DNA of 64,000 bases from DATEPR01 sp963780635 (GTDB lineage Bacteria; Actinomycetota; Actinomycetes; Mycobacteriales; Pseudonocardiaceae), in assembly GCA_963780635.1 (NCBI GenBank), contig CAWACW010000012.1, forward strand, positions 1 to 64,000, read 5' to 3'. Position numbers and translations under genes: made by a program. The notes under the pieces are model-generated. The model saw nothing but the letters and a program-made list of their open reading frames with translations, did not search any database and was not told the DNA's origin. Each line of letters begins with the position of its first letter. Within the stretch, counting starts at the first letter, position 1. This document shows positions 16,115 to 24,972 of the stretch, in pieces.

Positions 16115-18354
16115 CGTCTGCGATCGGTCGCCCGGTATCCCGTGTCGACGGGCCCGCGAAGGTCACCGGCGCCGCGAAGTACACAGCAGAGATCTCGCTG
16201 CCGGGCATGGCGTATGCGGTCCTCGTCGGTGCCACGATCCCGAGCGGACGGGTGGTCAAGGTCGATCTGTCCGGTGTGGACGGTGTGCTGGCGGTGCTGA
16301 CCCACGAGAACCTGTCCAAGGTCGCGGCCCAGCCACACCTGCTGCCGTCCCTGGCCGGCGGCCCGGCTCCTGGTGAGAGCTTCTTCCCGATGCAGGACGA
16401 CGCCGTCCACTACGCGGGCCAGCCGGTCGCCGTCGTGGTGGCCGACAGCCACGAACGCGCACAGTACGCCGCGGCGCGAGTGCGGATCGAGTACGAACGG
16501 ACATCCTCGACGACGACCATCGACGAGGGCCGCGACGCGGCGTACGAGGCGGAGCGGCTGTTCGGCGGGTTGATGCCGGGGCGCACCGAGCGCGGCGACG
16601 TGGCGGCCGGGCTGGCCGCTGCCGACGTCCGGCTGGACCTGTCCTACCGGTTCGCGGCCAACCACCACAACTCGATCGAACCGGCCGCGACCACCGCCGT
16701 GTGGGACGAGGACCGGGTGACGATCTACGATTCGGCGCAGGGGATCCGCGCCAGTCAGCTCACCGTGGCGCAGTTGCTCGGCCTGTCGCTGACTCAGGTG
16801 CGGGTGGTTGCGCACTATGTCGGCGGCAGTTTCGGCTCGAAGGCGATGGTGTGGCCACACGTCACGCTCGCGGCGATGGCCGCGCGGCACGTCGGCCGCC
16901 CGGTGAAGCTGGTCCTGACCAGACCGCAGATGTTCACGTCGAACGGGCACCGCGAGGAACAGGAGCAGCGGCTCGTGATCGGTGCCACCCGCGACGGCAG
17001 GCTGACCGCGTTGCGGCACGAGAAGCTGTCGATCACCTCGCCGTTCGACGACTGGGCCGAGCCCGCGACGGGCATCTCGTCGCAGATCTACGGCTGCCCG
17101 AACTACCTCGGCGTGCACCGGCTGATCCACGGCAACACCATCACCCCGACGTTCACGCGCGGTCCCGGTGAGGCGGTCGGCTCGTTCGTGCTGGAGACGG
17201 GGATGGACGAGCTGGCCGCCGAGCTCGGCATCGACCCGGTCGAACTGAGGCTGCGCAACCACACCGACGTCGACCCGAACGGCAACGCGTGGTCCAGCGA
17301 CGGGCTGCCGGAGTGCCTGCGGTTGGGGGCCGAGCGCTTCGGCTGGTCCGATCGGGACCCGAGGCCACGCTCCCGGCGGGACGGCGACTGGCTGATCGGT
17401 ACCGGCATGGCGGCGGCCGGCTACCCGGTGCCGCTGTTCATGCCGGTCCAACGGGCCAGGGCCCGCCTCTACGCCGATGGCGGAGCGGTCGTCCAGGCCG
17501 CGACACAGGAGTTCGGGACCGGGGTGGGCACGGCGATGGCGCAGGTCGGTGCCGACGGCCTCGGTGTGCGGCTCGCCGACCTGCGCTTCGAGAGCGGGGA
17601 CACCGGTCTGCCCAATGTCAGCTCGGCAGTCGGGTCGGCGGCCGCGGGCATGATCAGCGCCGCCGTGCACGCCGCGGCGACCAACCTGCGCACCCAACTG
17701 CTCACGCTGGCGGTGGGTGACGCCGGTTCGCCCTTGCACGGCCGCGAGCCGTCCGACATCGACGTCGTGGACGGGCGGATGCACACGCGCGCGGAACCCG
17801 GCATCGGCGAGACCTACGGCGAGCTGATGCTGCGCAATCGGCTCGCCGACGCCGAGGCGGAGGGCAGCTGGAGTCCGCCGCCACTGGACACACCGCACGG
17901 CCTGATCACCTTCGGTGCCCAGTTCGTCGAGGTCGCCGTCGATCCGGATCTCGGCCTGGTGCGGGTACGCCGGATGCTCGGCGTGTTCGCGCCCGGCCGT
18001 GTGCTCAACCCCGTGTTGGCGCGCAGTCAGCTCATGGGCGGCATGTTGTGGGGTCTGGGCCAGGCGTTGCTGGAGGGCAATCGGATGGACACCCGCTACG
18101 GCCGGTGGGGGGCGGGCAATCTGGGGGAGTACCTCGTTCCGGTCAACGCCGACGCACCCGACGTGACGGTGGAGTTCGTCGAGGTCGCCGACGACGTGGT
18201 GAACACGCTCGGGGTGAAGGGCGTGGGGGAGATCGGCCAGGTCGGCTTGGCGGCGGCGATCGCCAACGGGGTCTGGCACGCCACCGGGCGCCGGTTCCGT
18301 GAACTCCCGCTCGCGGCGGAACTGGTGATGGATCCGCCCGACATCGGTCGATGA
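16111..18354 (+). CDS. Molybdopterin-binding aldehyde dehydrogenase large subunit (PaoC/YagR-like)
   Basis: 747 aa from ATG 16111 (MTSAIGRPVSRVDGPAKVTG), preceded by GGAGGTGCGGC. N-terminal ald_Xan_dh hammerhead domain, then the molybdopterin cytosine dinucleotide-binding domains with GGSFGSKAM and NHHNSIEPAAT. The essential catalytic Glu is in VKGVGEIGQVGL near the C-terminus. With the two upstream subunits it forms a heterotrimer oxidising aldehydes (probably aromatic or alkyl) to acids. No XdhC/PaoD cofactor-sulfuration gene is in the window, so maturation must be supplied from elsewhere. Confidence 0.93.
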   Translation: MTSAIGRPVSRVDGPAKVTGAAKYTAEISLPGMAYAVLVGATIPSGRVVKVDLSGVDGVLAVLTHENLSKVAAQPHLLPSLAGGPAPGESFFPMQDDAVHYAGQPVAVVVADSHERAQYAAARVRIEYERTSSTTTIDEGRDAAYEAERLFGGLMPGRTERGDVAAGLAAADVRLDLSYRFAANHHNSIEPAATTAVWDEDRVTIYDSAQGIRASQLTVAQLLGLSLTQVRVVAHYVGGSFGSKAMVWPHVTLAAMAARHVGRPVKLVLTRPQMFTSNGHREEQEQRLVIGATRDGRLTALRHEKLSITSPFDDWAEPATGISSQIYGCPNYLGVHRLIHGNTITPTFTRGPGEAVGSFVLETGMDELAAELGIDPVELRLRNHTDVDPNGNAWSSDGLPECLRLGAERFGWSDRDPRPRSRRDGDWLIGTGMAAAGYPVPLFMPVQRARARLYADGGAVVQAATQEFGTGVGTAMAQVGADGLGVRLADLRFESGDTGLPNVSSAVGSAAAGMISAAVHAAATNLRTQLLTLAVGDAGSPLHGREPSDIDVVDGRMHTRAEPGIGETYGELMLRNRLADAEAEGSWSPPPLDTPHGLITFGAQFVEVAVDPDLGLVRVRRMLGVFAPGRVLNPVLARSQLMGGMLWGLGQALLEGNRMDTRYGRWGAGNLGEYLVPVNADAPDVTVEFVEVADDVVNTLGVKGVGEIGQVGLAAAIANGVWHATGRRFRELPLAAELVMDPPDIGR

Positions 18355-19460
18355 GAGCGCGCGTCGCCCGGGACCGGCTGCCCGACCGTCCCGCCATCAG
18401 CAGGCCAGCAGCGCAACGCGAAACGCCGTCGGCGACCGGCGGTCGGTGGACCAGTCAGCCCGGCCTGGGTGTGGCCGGCCTGTCGCTCGTGGTGCCCGTC
18501 GCGCTGCTGCTGGCCGTCGGGGCAGGGGGAGCCGAACCGTCCCTGCTGGTGCTCGGACCGCTGGTCACCTTCGCGCTGCCGGTGGTCGCGATGATCGCGT
18601 TCTGGTGGGAGGACTGGCCGGGCACGGCGCTGCGCGGCGATTGGTCGGGGTGGGCGGACACCGCCATCGTCGCCGTCGCGGCCATCGGGTTGACCGTGTT
18701 GGGGCAGGTCGTCGTCGGGCACGTTGACCTGCTCGGGATCTTCGATGCCACGCCCGGCGAGGGCCACACGAGCACGTTCCCGGCGACACTGCCGATCGGT
18801 GGCGCCGCGTTCGTCGTGATGCTGCAACTCACGCTGGTGTCCGAAGGCTGGCCGCTGCGCGGGCATGTCGGGCCGATCATCGGAGGCCTGTGCGCGCTGG
18901 TGCTGTCGTGGCTGGTCTCGATCGCGCTCTACACCGTCGTCCTCGGCGGCCGCCCGTTCCACGGCCCTGGGCACGGAGCGCTCACGGGTGGCCAGCTGGG
19001 TGCGTTACTGACACTTGTCGGCGCGTGGCAGGTGTGGCTCTTCGTGGTGTGGCGGGGCTGGCCGTTCGCCGAGCTGTCCCGCCGCTGGGTGCGATTGCTC
19101 AGCGGGAACGTCGTCGTGCTGCTGGCAGGCGGACTCAGCTACGCGGCGACCTACCGCCTACCACCCGAGCAGGTCAACGCTCTGGCCGGATCGTTCGTGG
19201 CCGGTGGGCTGCTGGTCGGGATGCTGTTCGAAGGCGCCCTGCTCGACCGCGTGGCGGCAGGCCCCGAGCGAGCGCTGTCGTTGGGACTGGTGATCCTGTG
19301 CGCCGCCGCCTTGTACTGGGCACTGGGAACGTACGCGGACAGTGTCCGGTGGGGCAGGGGCTCTCCCGAGGAGTGGGTCGGCCACGTCGGCCTCAACGCG
19401 ATCGGCGTGGCGACCATCCTGCATGTCGCGATCGGGCGGCGATGGCCATTCGCCCGGTGA
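18351..19460 (+). CDS. Polytopic membrane protein of unknown function
   Basis: 369 aa; its ATG overlaps the stop of the large molybdenum subunit (ATGA). After a basic N-terminus of about 35 residues come roughly ten hydrophobic segments, e.g. GVAGLSLVVPVALLLAVG, PLVTFALPVVAMIAFW, GGLCALVLSWLVSIALY and LGLVILCAAALYWALG. Several Trp-rich loops (SEGWPLRGH, VWRGWPFAE) recur. I do not recognise the family. Translational coupling suggests a role linked to the dehydrogenase, such as substrate uptake or electron transfer, but nothing in the sequence shows haem or metal ligands. Confidence 0.75.
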   Translation: MRARVARDRLPDRPAISRPAAQRETPSATGGRWTSQPGLGVAGLSLVVPVALLLAVGAGGAEPSLLVLGPLVTFALPVVAMIAFWWEDWPGTALRGDWSGWADTAIVAVAAIGLTVLGQVVVGHVDLLGIFDATPGEGHTSTFPATLPIGGAAFVVMLQLTLVSEGWPLRGHVGPIIGGLCALVLSWLVSIALYTVVLGGRPFHGPGHGALTGGQLGALLTLVGAWQVWLFVVWRGWPFAELSRRWVRLLSGNVVVLLAGGLSYAATYRLPPEQVNALAGSFVAGGLLVGMLFEGALLDRVAAGPERALSLGLVILCAAALYWALGTYADSVRWGRGSPEEWVGHVGLNAIGVATILHVAIGRRWPFAR

Positions 19461-19482
19461 TGACGCGGCCGGTCCGGTGCCG

Positions 19483-19771
19483 TGCTTCGGACGCAGGTCA
19501 CCCAGCGTCCGCACCGGCGAGGTATCCAGGGTATGCCGAGCGTGGCCGTACCCCTGGGTCGTGACGATCGAGGCGTGTCCGGCCAGGTCCTGCACCTGCC
19601 GGCGCACGGTGGCGCCGGCCTTGAGGGCAAGGGGGATCGCGGTGGCCTCGGATGGAGTGCGGGGCGATGGCGCGCCGGCCAGCGAGGCCGGCCTGACGGG
19701 TGAGTGCCGCAGCCGCCGCTGGACGTCCTTCTGGTTGAGGACACGTCCGCCGATGCGCCCGGCTGGTGCGG
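19483..19771 (-). pseudogene. Decayed tyrosine recombinase (C-terminal catalytic remnant)
   Basis: Three reading frames must be joined to read GRVLNQKDVQRRLRH, LTRQAGLAGRRAIAPHSIRG, and TAIPLALKAGATVRRQVQDL with AGHASIVTTQGYGHARHTLD. These contain the HxxR (HSIR), the GHAS histidine and the Tyr nucleophile (QGYGH) of a phage-type integrase. The N-terminal and first-Arg regions are missing and at least two frameshifts interrupt it, so it is dead. It is not a copy of the intact recombinase at 28744. Confidence 0.75.
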
Positions 19772-19814
19772 GTGCGGTGTGGACGGTGCACGCCCGGTCT
19801 GTCGCCGTGTGCCG

Positions 19815-20270
19815 TCAGGAGGCGGCTTGGACGAGTTCCACGATGGTGCCGTCCGGGTCGGTCATGTACAGGAAGGTGATCCCCCTGGCCGGGCCCTCCT
19901 GCATGGTCCGCGGCGTCCCGTTGCTGGACCATCCGGCTGCGGCGGCGTCTCGCAGCACGGCCTCGATGTCGTCCACGAACAACGCGACGTGCAGCGAACC
20001 GACATCCGAGGGACGTGGCCGCAAATGGCGCCGATCGGCCGGCTCTCTGTACTCCAACAGCTCGATCTGGCCTCCGCCACCGGGAACGTCGAGAAGGGCG
20101 AGCGACATGGCGCCTCCACGGACGCCGGTGATCTGCTCGAGCGTCTCGCCGGCCACTTCGTCGCGCAGTACGACGTCGAACCCGAGGACGTCCCTCCAAA
20201 ACGACAGCGACCTTTCGAGGTCGACGACCGTGATTCCCGTGTGGGCGGCACCAAGGATCTGGAATGACAT
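19815..20270 (-). CDS. VOC-family (glyoxalase/dioxygenase-fold) protein
   Basis: 151 aa from ATG 20270 (MSFQILGAAHTGITVVDLER). Two beta-alpha-beta-beta-beta modules, with metal-ligand positions in AAHTGITV, GGQIELLEY, SLHVALFVDD and DPDGTIVELVQ. This H-E-H-E set fits a glyoxalase I-like metalloenzyme. Substrate unknown. It lies downstream of the aquaporin gene on the same strand with a 79-base gap. Confidence 0.85.
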   Translation of the reverse strand: MSFQILGAAHTGITVVDLERSLSFWRDVLGFDVVLRDEVAGETLEQITGVRGGAMSLALLDVPGGGGQIELLEYREPADRRHLRPRPSDVGSLHVALFVDDIEAVLRDAAAAGWSSNGTPRTMQEGPARGITFLYMTDPDGTIVELVQAAS

Positions 20271-20349
20271 GAGAAGCTCCGAACGGCTTCGGCCTTCCTG
20301 GGACACCGTCCATTGTAGTGAATCTGCGGCGAATCCTCTCCGCCAGAAC

Positions 20350-21150
20350 TCAGTGCTTGCTTCCTGTCCTCCTCGCACGGCGGGGCTTACCCTCTCCCGC
20401 AAGCTTGTAGGTCAACGGCCGACGCGTGTGGAACCGCCGGATGAGCAGGTGGTGGACCGAGGCACCCAGCACGGCGCCCAGGATCGGCGCGGCCAGATAG
20501 ATCCACAGATCGAGCGTCTGTCCTGAGATCACGGCCGGCCCGAACTGGCGGGCCGGGTTGACCGAGCCACCGCTACGCGGACCGAGAACGATGATGATCA
20601 CGGCGATGGCCGTACCGATGGTGCACGGGAGCAGGCGCGCGAACGTGGGGTGGGCCAGGAAGAATCCGATTAGCACACACAAGCCGATCAGACACCCGGC
20701 CTCTGCGAGGAAGACTGCCGCCGGGTGCCAGTCGGCAGCCGGCCGGATCGCCGCGTACGCGACGGGCGGCACGGAGAGGACCTGTCCCCACACCAGGCGC
20801 GCCAGTCCCACCCCGGCGACGGATCCCGCCAGTTGGGCCAGGACGTAGGGTGCGACGCTGCGCCCGGGGAACACGTCCATGAGCCACAGCGCTACCGTCA
20901 CCGCGGGGTTCATGTGCCCGCCGCTGCGCCGGCCAGGCGGGGACACCATCAGTGCGGCGAGTGCCCCTCCGCTGATGACACCGACGAGCACGAGCGCGAT
21001 GGTCCGATCGGTGAGGTAGGCGGGCGAGCGGGGGTCCTGCAGCCACCGGATGGCACTCACCACCGTGAACAGCAGGACCGTCGTGAGCGCGAACTCGTCG
21101 ACTGCGCGCGCCAGTGGCAACGGCGACGGGTCGTAGGTGGTGTCGCTCAT
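20350..21150 (-). CDS. MIP/aquaporin family channel
   Basis: 266 aa from ATG 21150. Six membrane helices and both half-helices: HMNPAVTVALW and GGSVNPARQFGPAV, both with an intact NPA. The R after the second NPA is present (aromatic/arginine filter), so it should conduct water or small neutral solutes. The C-terminus is a basic tail (KPRRARRTG). A close paralogue is at 32101-32979, in which the second NPA is lost. Confidence 0.92.
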   Translation of the reverse strand: MSDTTYDPSPLPLARAVDEFALTTVLLFTVVSAIRWLQDPRSPAYLTDRTIALVLVGVISGGALAALMVSPPGRRSGGHMNPAVTVALWLMDVFPGRSVAPYVLAQLAGSVAGVGLARLVWGQVLSVPPVAYAAIRPAADWHPAAVFLAEAGCLIGLCVLIGFFLAHPTFARLLPCTIGTAIAVIIIVLGPRSGGSVNPARQFGPAVISGQTLDLWIYLAAPILGAVLGASVHHLLIRRFHTRRPLTYKLAGEGKPRRARRTGSKH

Positions 21151-21243
21151 CCCAGTCTCCAAGCTGTCCCATAGCGGATGTCCGCCGGACAGCGCATTTT
21201 TAGCAGTCGGCTTCGCCGCCGGTGACGCCTCCACAGCTGCGAC

Positions 21244-21400
21244 AGCGGCGGGCCGCGGATCGCCGCGATACTGGACCGGCTGGGCATCGCGGGCGAGTTC
21301 CAGGGCGGCCTGCGGGTGACCACGCCGGAGACCACGGACATCGTCCGGATGGTCCTGGTCGCCAGGTCAGCCGCCATACCGGCCGCCACCATCGTGGCCT
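21244..21400 (+). pseudogene. argB (acetylglutamate kinase) internal fragment
   Basis: The plus strand reads SGGPRIAAILDRLGIAGEF then QGGLRVTTPETTDIVRMVLV, followed after a one-base shift by RQVSRH. This matches the acetylglutamate kinase segment 'HGGGPQI..MLDRLGI.SEFRGGLRVTTPETMDVVRMVLVGQVNRE'. Neither N- nor C-terminus is present. It fills the gap between the aquaporin start and the ctaD stop. Confidence 0.7.
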
Positions 21401-21460
21401 CCGCGGACGCGCCTCGTGGTCACCGAGCACACCGACGGCGTGGCCGCGCTGGCCTGACCC

Positions 21461-23215
21461 TCACTCTGTCTCGCTCGCGCCCTCGGACTCGCCGCTGGAG
21501 GGACCAGCGCCCGCGCTGGCGCCCGCGCGGTGCTGTGCGCCGGGCCCGAAGTGGGCTTCCGCGCGCAGCCGCTCGACCATGTGCGGGTAGTGCAGCTCGA
21601 AGGCGGGCCGCTCGGAACGGATCCGGGGCAGCTCGGTGAAGTTGTGCCGCGGCGGCGGACAGGAGGTGGCCCACTCCAGGGAGTTGCCGTAGCCCCACGG
21701 GTCGTCCACCTCGACGACCTCGCCGTAGCGGTAGGACTTGAACACGTTGTAGATGAAGGGCAGCACCGACGCGCCCAGCACGTAGGCGCCGATCGTCGAG
21801 ATCGTGTTCAGCGTGGTGAACCCGTCGGAGGGCAGGTAGTCGGCGTAGCGGCGGGGCATGCCTTCGTCGCCGACCCAGTGCTGGACCAGGAACGTCAGAT
21901 GGAACCCGATGAACGTGGTCCAGAAGTGCAGCTTGCCCAGCGGCTCGTCGAGCAAGCGGCCGGTCATCTTGGGGAACCAGAAGTAGATGCCGGCATAGGT
22001 GGCGAACACGATCGTGCCGAACAGGACATAGTGGAAGTGCGCCACGGTGAAATAGGTGTCGGTGACGTGGAAGTCGATCGCGGGCGCGGCCAGCAGCACA
22101 CCGGTCAGGCCCCCCAGCAGGAACGTGACGAGGAAGCCGACGCTGAACAGCATCGGTGTCTCGAACGTCAGCTGGCCCTTCCACATCGTGCCGATCCAGT
22201 TGAAGAACTTGATGCCGGTGGGCACCGCGATCAGGAACGTCATGAACGAGAAGAACGGCAGCAGCACGGAGCCGGTGGCGTACATGTGGTGCGCCCACAC
22301 CGTGAACGACAGGCCCGTGATGGACAGCGTCGCATAGATCATGCCCTTGTAGCCGAACAGCGGTTTGCGCGAGAACACCGGGAAAATTTCGGTGACGATG
22401 CCGAAGAACGGCAAGGCGACGATGTAGACCTCGGGGTGGCCGAAGAACCAGAACAGGTGCTGCCACAGGATGGCCCCGCCATTGGCCGGATCGAAGATGT
22501 GAGCACCCAGATGCCGGTCGGCCTCCAGGGCGAACAGTGCGGCGGTCAGGATGGGAAACGCGACCAGGATGAGCACCGCGGTCGCCAGGATGTTCCAGGT
22601 GAAGATCGGCATCCGGAACAGCGTCATGCCCGGCGCGCGCAGGCAGATGACGGTGGTGACCATGTTGACCGCGCCGAGGATCGTGCCCAGGCCGGATACG
22701 ATCAACCCCGCTGCCCACAGGTCGCCACCGGCTCCGGGCGAGTGGGTGACGTCGGACAGCGGGGTGTATCCGGTCCAGCCGAAGTCCGCGGCGCCTGCGG
22801 GCAACAGGAAACCGCCGAGCACGATCAGGCCGCCGAACACGAACAGCCACAACGACATCGCGTTCAGCCGCGGGAACGCGACGTCCGGCGAGCCGATCTG
22901 CAGCGGCAGGATGTAGTTGGCGAAGCCGAACAGCGTCGGCGTCGCGTACAGCAGCAGCATGATAGTGCCGTGCATGGTGAACAGCTGGTTGTACTGCTCC
23001 TGCGAGAGGAACTGCAGACCCGGCCGCGCCAGCTCGGTCCGCATCAGCAGCGCCATCACACCGCCGATCAGGAAGAACCCGAACGACGCGGTCAGGTACA
23101 TGATCCCGATCTGCTTCGGATCGGTCGTGCGCAGCAGTTGCAGTAGGACCGTGCCCTTGGCGGTCCGCTCGCTGGGGCTGGGGCGGGTGGGCGCCGGGAT
23201 ATCCGTGGTGGCCAT
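21461..23215 (-). CDS. ctaD: Cytochrome c oxidase subunit I
   Basis: 584 aa from ATG 23215. Twelve membrane helices of the haem-copper oxidase core. Ligand residues are in MHGTIMLLLY (haem a His), WFFGHPEVYIVALP (CuB His plus the cross-linked Tyr), TVWAHHMYATG (CuB His pair) and VAHFHYVLFG (haem a and a3 His). It reduces O2 at the membrane using electrons from the bc1 complex. The C-terminal tail is long and acidic (SSGESEGASETE). It stands alone, without ctaC/E or serB neighbours, so it is likely an accessory copy. Confidence 0.95.
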   Translation of the reverse strand: MATTDIPAPTRPSPSERTAKGTVLLQLLRTTDPKQIGIMYLTASFGFFLIGGVMALLMRTELARPGLQFLSQEQYNQLFTMHGTIMLLLYATPTLFGFANYILPLQIGSPDVAFPRLNAMSLWLFVFGGLIVLGGFLLPAGAADFGWTGYTPLSDVTHSPGAGGDLWAAGLIVSGLGTILGAVNMVTTVICLRAPGMTLFRMPIFTWNILATAVLILVAFPILTAALFALEADRHLGAHIFDPANGGAILWQHLFWFFGHPEVYIVALPFFGIVTEIFPVFSRKPLFGYKGMIYATLSITGLSFTVWAHHMYATGSVLLPFFSFMTFLIAVPTGIKFFNWIGTMWKGQLTFETPMLFSVGFLVTFLLGGLTGVLLAAPAIDFHVTDTYFTVAHFHYVLFGTIVFATYAGIYFWFPKMTGRLLDEPLGKLHFWTTFIGFHLTFLVQHWVGDEGMPRRYADYLPSDGFTTLNTISTIGAYVLGASVLPFIYNVFKSYRYGEVVEVDDPWGYGNSLEWATSCPPPRHNFTELPRIRSERPAFELHYPHMVERLRAEAHFGPGAQHRAGASAGAGPSSGESEGASETE

Positions 23216-23483
23216 GGACGACCTCGCTGTCGCGCGCGGGTGGTGAGTAAGCGGTGCTACCCACGGCCGCCGGCACTCAAACGCCGACGCACACGAAAGG
23301 GGCCGCCAATCGCCGGGCTCCGGGGTCTTGACGTGTTCTCGAGCAACCGTGCACCGCCCTCTTTCGACAGTTGTAGCCCCAGAGGCGACTGTCCTACCCG
23401 GATAGGGACGAAGGTCTGTGTGCGGCGGGCCCAAAGTCAGCTATCCCGTCGCGGCTAACATCATCGACCTAGGCTCACCTTCC

Positions 23484-23790
23484 GTGCACGAGGCGATTCA
23501 TGGTGAGCTGGGCCGGTTCGGGCGGCAACTGCCGGCATGTGCACCTACAGTGGCCGGACAATGCGCGCGGCGACCACCGCGCTGCTGACCGCCGACCTTG
23601 CCCTGGCTGAGCGCATGCCGCTTCGTGCATCCCGACCGGGCCGTTCCGGCCGAACTCGGGGTCTCGGTCGCCGACCTGGGCACGGTCACCGCCGGCATGC
23701 CGACCGCGTCGCCGACCTGGCCACGACGCCGGCCAAGGGATGGTCGAGCTGGAGTGCACCGGCCGCCGGCCGACGTCTGGTTCGGTGGGC
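23484..23790 (+). pseudogene. Broken phoU gene
   Basis: From GTG 23484 the plus strand encodes VHEAIHGELGRFGRQLPA, then after a frameshift MCTYSGRTMRAATTALLTAD and LALAE, then VHPDRAVPAELGVSVADLGT, then ADRVADLATTPAKG in another frame. These are in the order of PhoU ('HEEL..L..MC..AG.AM..AT.ALL.ADL.LAE', 'RHP.RAVP.EL...L..M...A..LA'). About 60 residues in the middle are deleted and the frame changes at least twice. It is the remains of the phosphate-signalling regulator. Confidence 0.65.
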
Positions 23791-23848
23791 GCGCCCAGGC
23801 GAGTGAGACAGCGACACCGCCAAGGCCAAGCTGACGATGGTGGGGTCT

Positions 23849-24616
23849 TCAGACCAATTCGAGGCCGCCGTCGAGGGTGAGGACTTGGCCGGTGAGCCAA
23901 CTGGCGGCAGGATCGGCCAGGCGCAACAGCCACGTGGCTACTTCGTCTGGTCGGCCGCGCCGTCCCAGCGGGATGCGGCTCGTTTCGTCCTGTTTGATCT
24001 CGTCGACCAGAGCCTCGGACAAGCCGGCCGCGGCGAGGGCTTCGCTTTCGGTTGGGCCCGGGGCCAGGGCGTTGACCCTGATCCGGTCCGGGGCGAGCTC
24101 CAAGGCCCAGCTTCGGGTGAGGTGTTCCAGTGCGCTTTTGGTCGCCGCGTAATGGGCAGCGTTGGGCATCGGCCGGTGACCGTAGGTGCTGGACAGGTTC
24201 ACGATCGCCCCGCGGGTCTGACGCAGGTGCGGCAGTGCGGCGCGAGCAAGCAGGCTCGGTGCGGTGACGTTGAGGCGAAACAAGTCACCGATGCGGGAAC
24301 CGGTCGCGTCGGCCAACGGCATCAGCGCGGTGGCGCCGGCGTTGTTCACCAAGACGTCCACAGCGCCCCAGCGGTCAACGGCAGCCTGTACGACGGCGTC
24401 CGGCGCATCGTCGGCACAAATATCAGCGGCGAACACCGCCACGCCGGGATGCTGGCGGGCGGTGGCGTCCAAGGCTTCCTGACGGCGGCCGACACCGAGG
24501 ACATGCGCACCGGCGCGGGCGAACGCGGTCGCAGCGGCGCGCCCGATGCCCGAGCCCGCCCCGGTAACGATCACGACCCGGTCGGTGAACTGGGCTTCCG
24601 TGCCTTGCTCCGCCAT
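23849..24616 (-). CDS. SDR family oxidoreductase
   Basis: 255 aa. Classical short-chain dehydrogenase: VVIVTGAGSGIGRAAATAF (TGxxxGxG cofactor loop), LVNNAGATALM (NNAG), the Ser in IVNLSSTYGH, and YAATKSALEHLTRSW (YxxxK). A full catalytic set is present, so it should be an active NAD(P)-dependent alcohol/ketone oxidoreductase. Arg after the glycine loop (GVGRRQ) favours NADP. Substrate unknown. Confidence 0.9.
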   Translation of the reverse strand: MAEQGTEAQFTDRVVIVTGAGSGIGRAAATAFARAGAHVLGVGRRQEALDATARQHPGVAVFAADICADDAPDAVVQAAVDRWGAVDVLVNNAGATALMPLADATGSRIGDLFRLNVTAPSLLARAALPHLRQTRGAIVNLSSTYGHRPMPNAAHYAATKSALEHLTRSWALELAPDRIRVNALAPGPTESEALAAAGLSEALVDEIKQDETSRIPLGRRGRPDEVATWLLRLADPAASWLTGQVLTLDGGLELV

Positions 24617-24972
24617 AGCACTCCCTTGTTCGATAATCGTAGAACACCGAACAGCTGCGGGTCATTCCTGGTGGCTGGCCGGGAAGGACGGCATGCTCGC
24701 CGGCGAGCCTTGCGAGACGGCCTGGTCCTGCAGGCCCGACCTGCCGAACCGGCCGTAACCGCGAGCGCGTTCGCCGGGCCTGCGCCAGCCACGTGAGGAT
24801 GCCGGCGTCGCGGTCTGGACGCAGCCGGTGCCGGCGAACGATCTGGCCCACCGCAGGAACTCGCCGGTGGCGGGTTCCTGCGGTGTCCGGCCGAACTGTC
24901 GGCGACGACGCCGGTAGGTGTCAGCCTCCCACCGCGTGAACTGGACACGGCTCACGAACGCGATGACCGCGG
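24617..24972. other. 356-bp region without an intact gene
   Basis: The minus strand stays open for most of the stretch in more than one frame but with no recognisable family. Short pieces such as RRHRLRPDRDAGILTWLAQA have coding-like composition. It may be another gene remnant, and it must also contain the promoter of the SDR gene. Confidence 0.3.

Noticed and set aside
15802..18279. An 825-codon minus-strand frame
   Set aside because: Antisense shadow of the molybdopterin subunit; low-complexity composition and no domains.
21530..23146. A 538-codon plus-strand frame
   Set aside because: Antisense to ctaD, with Arg/Gln/Glu-rich nonsense composition.
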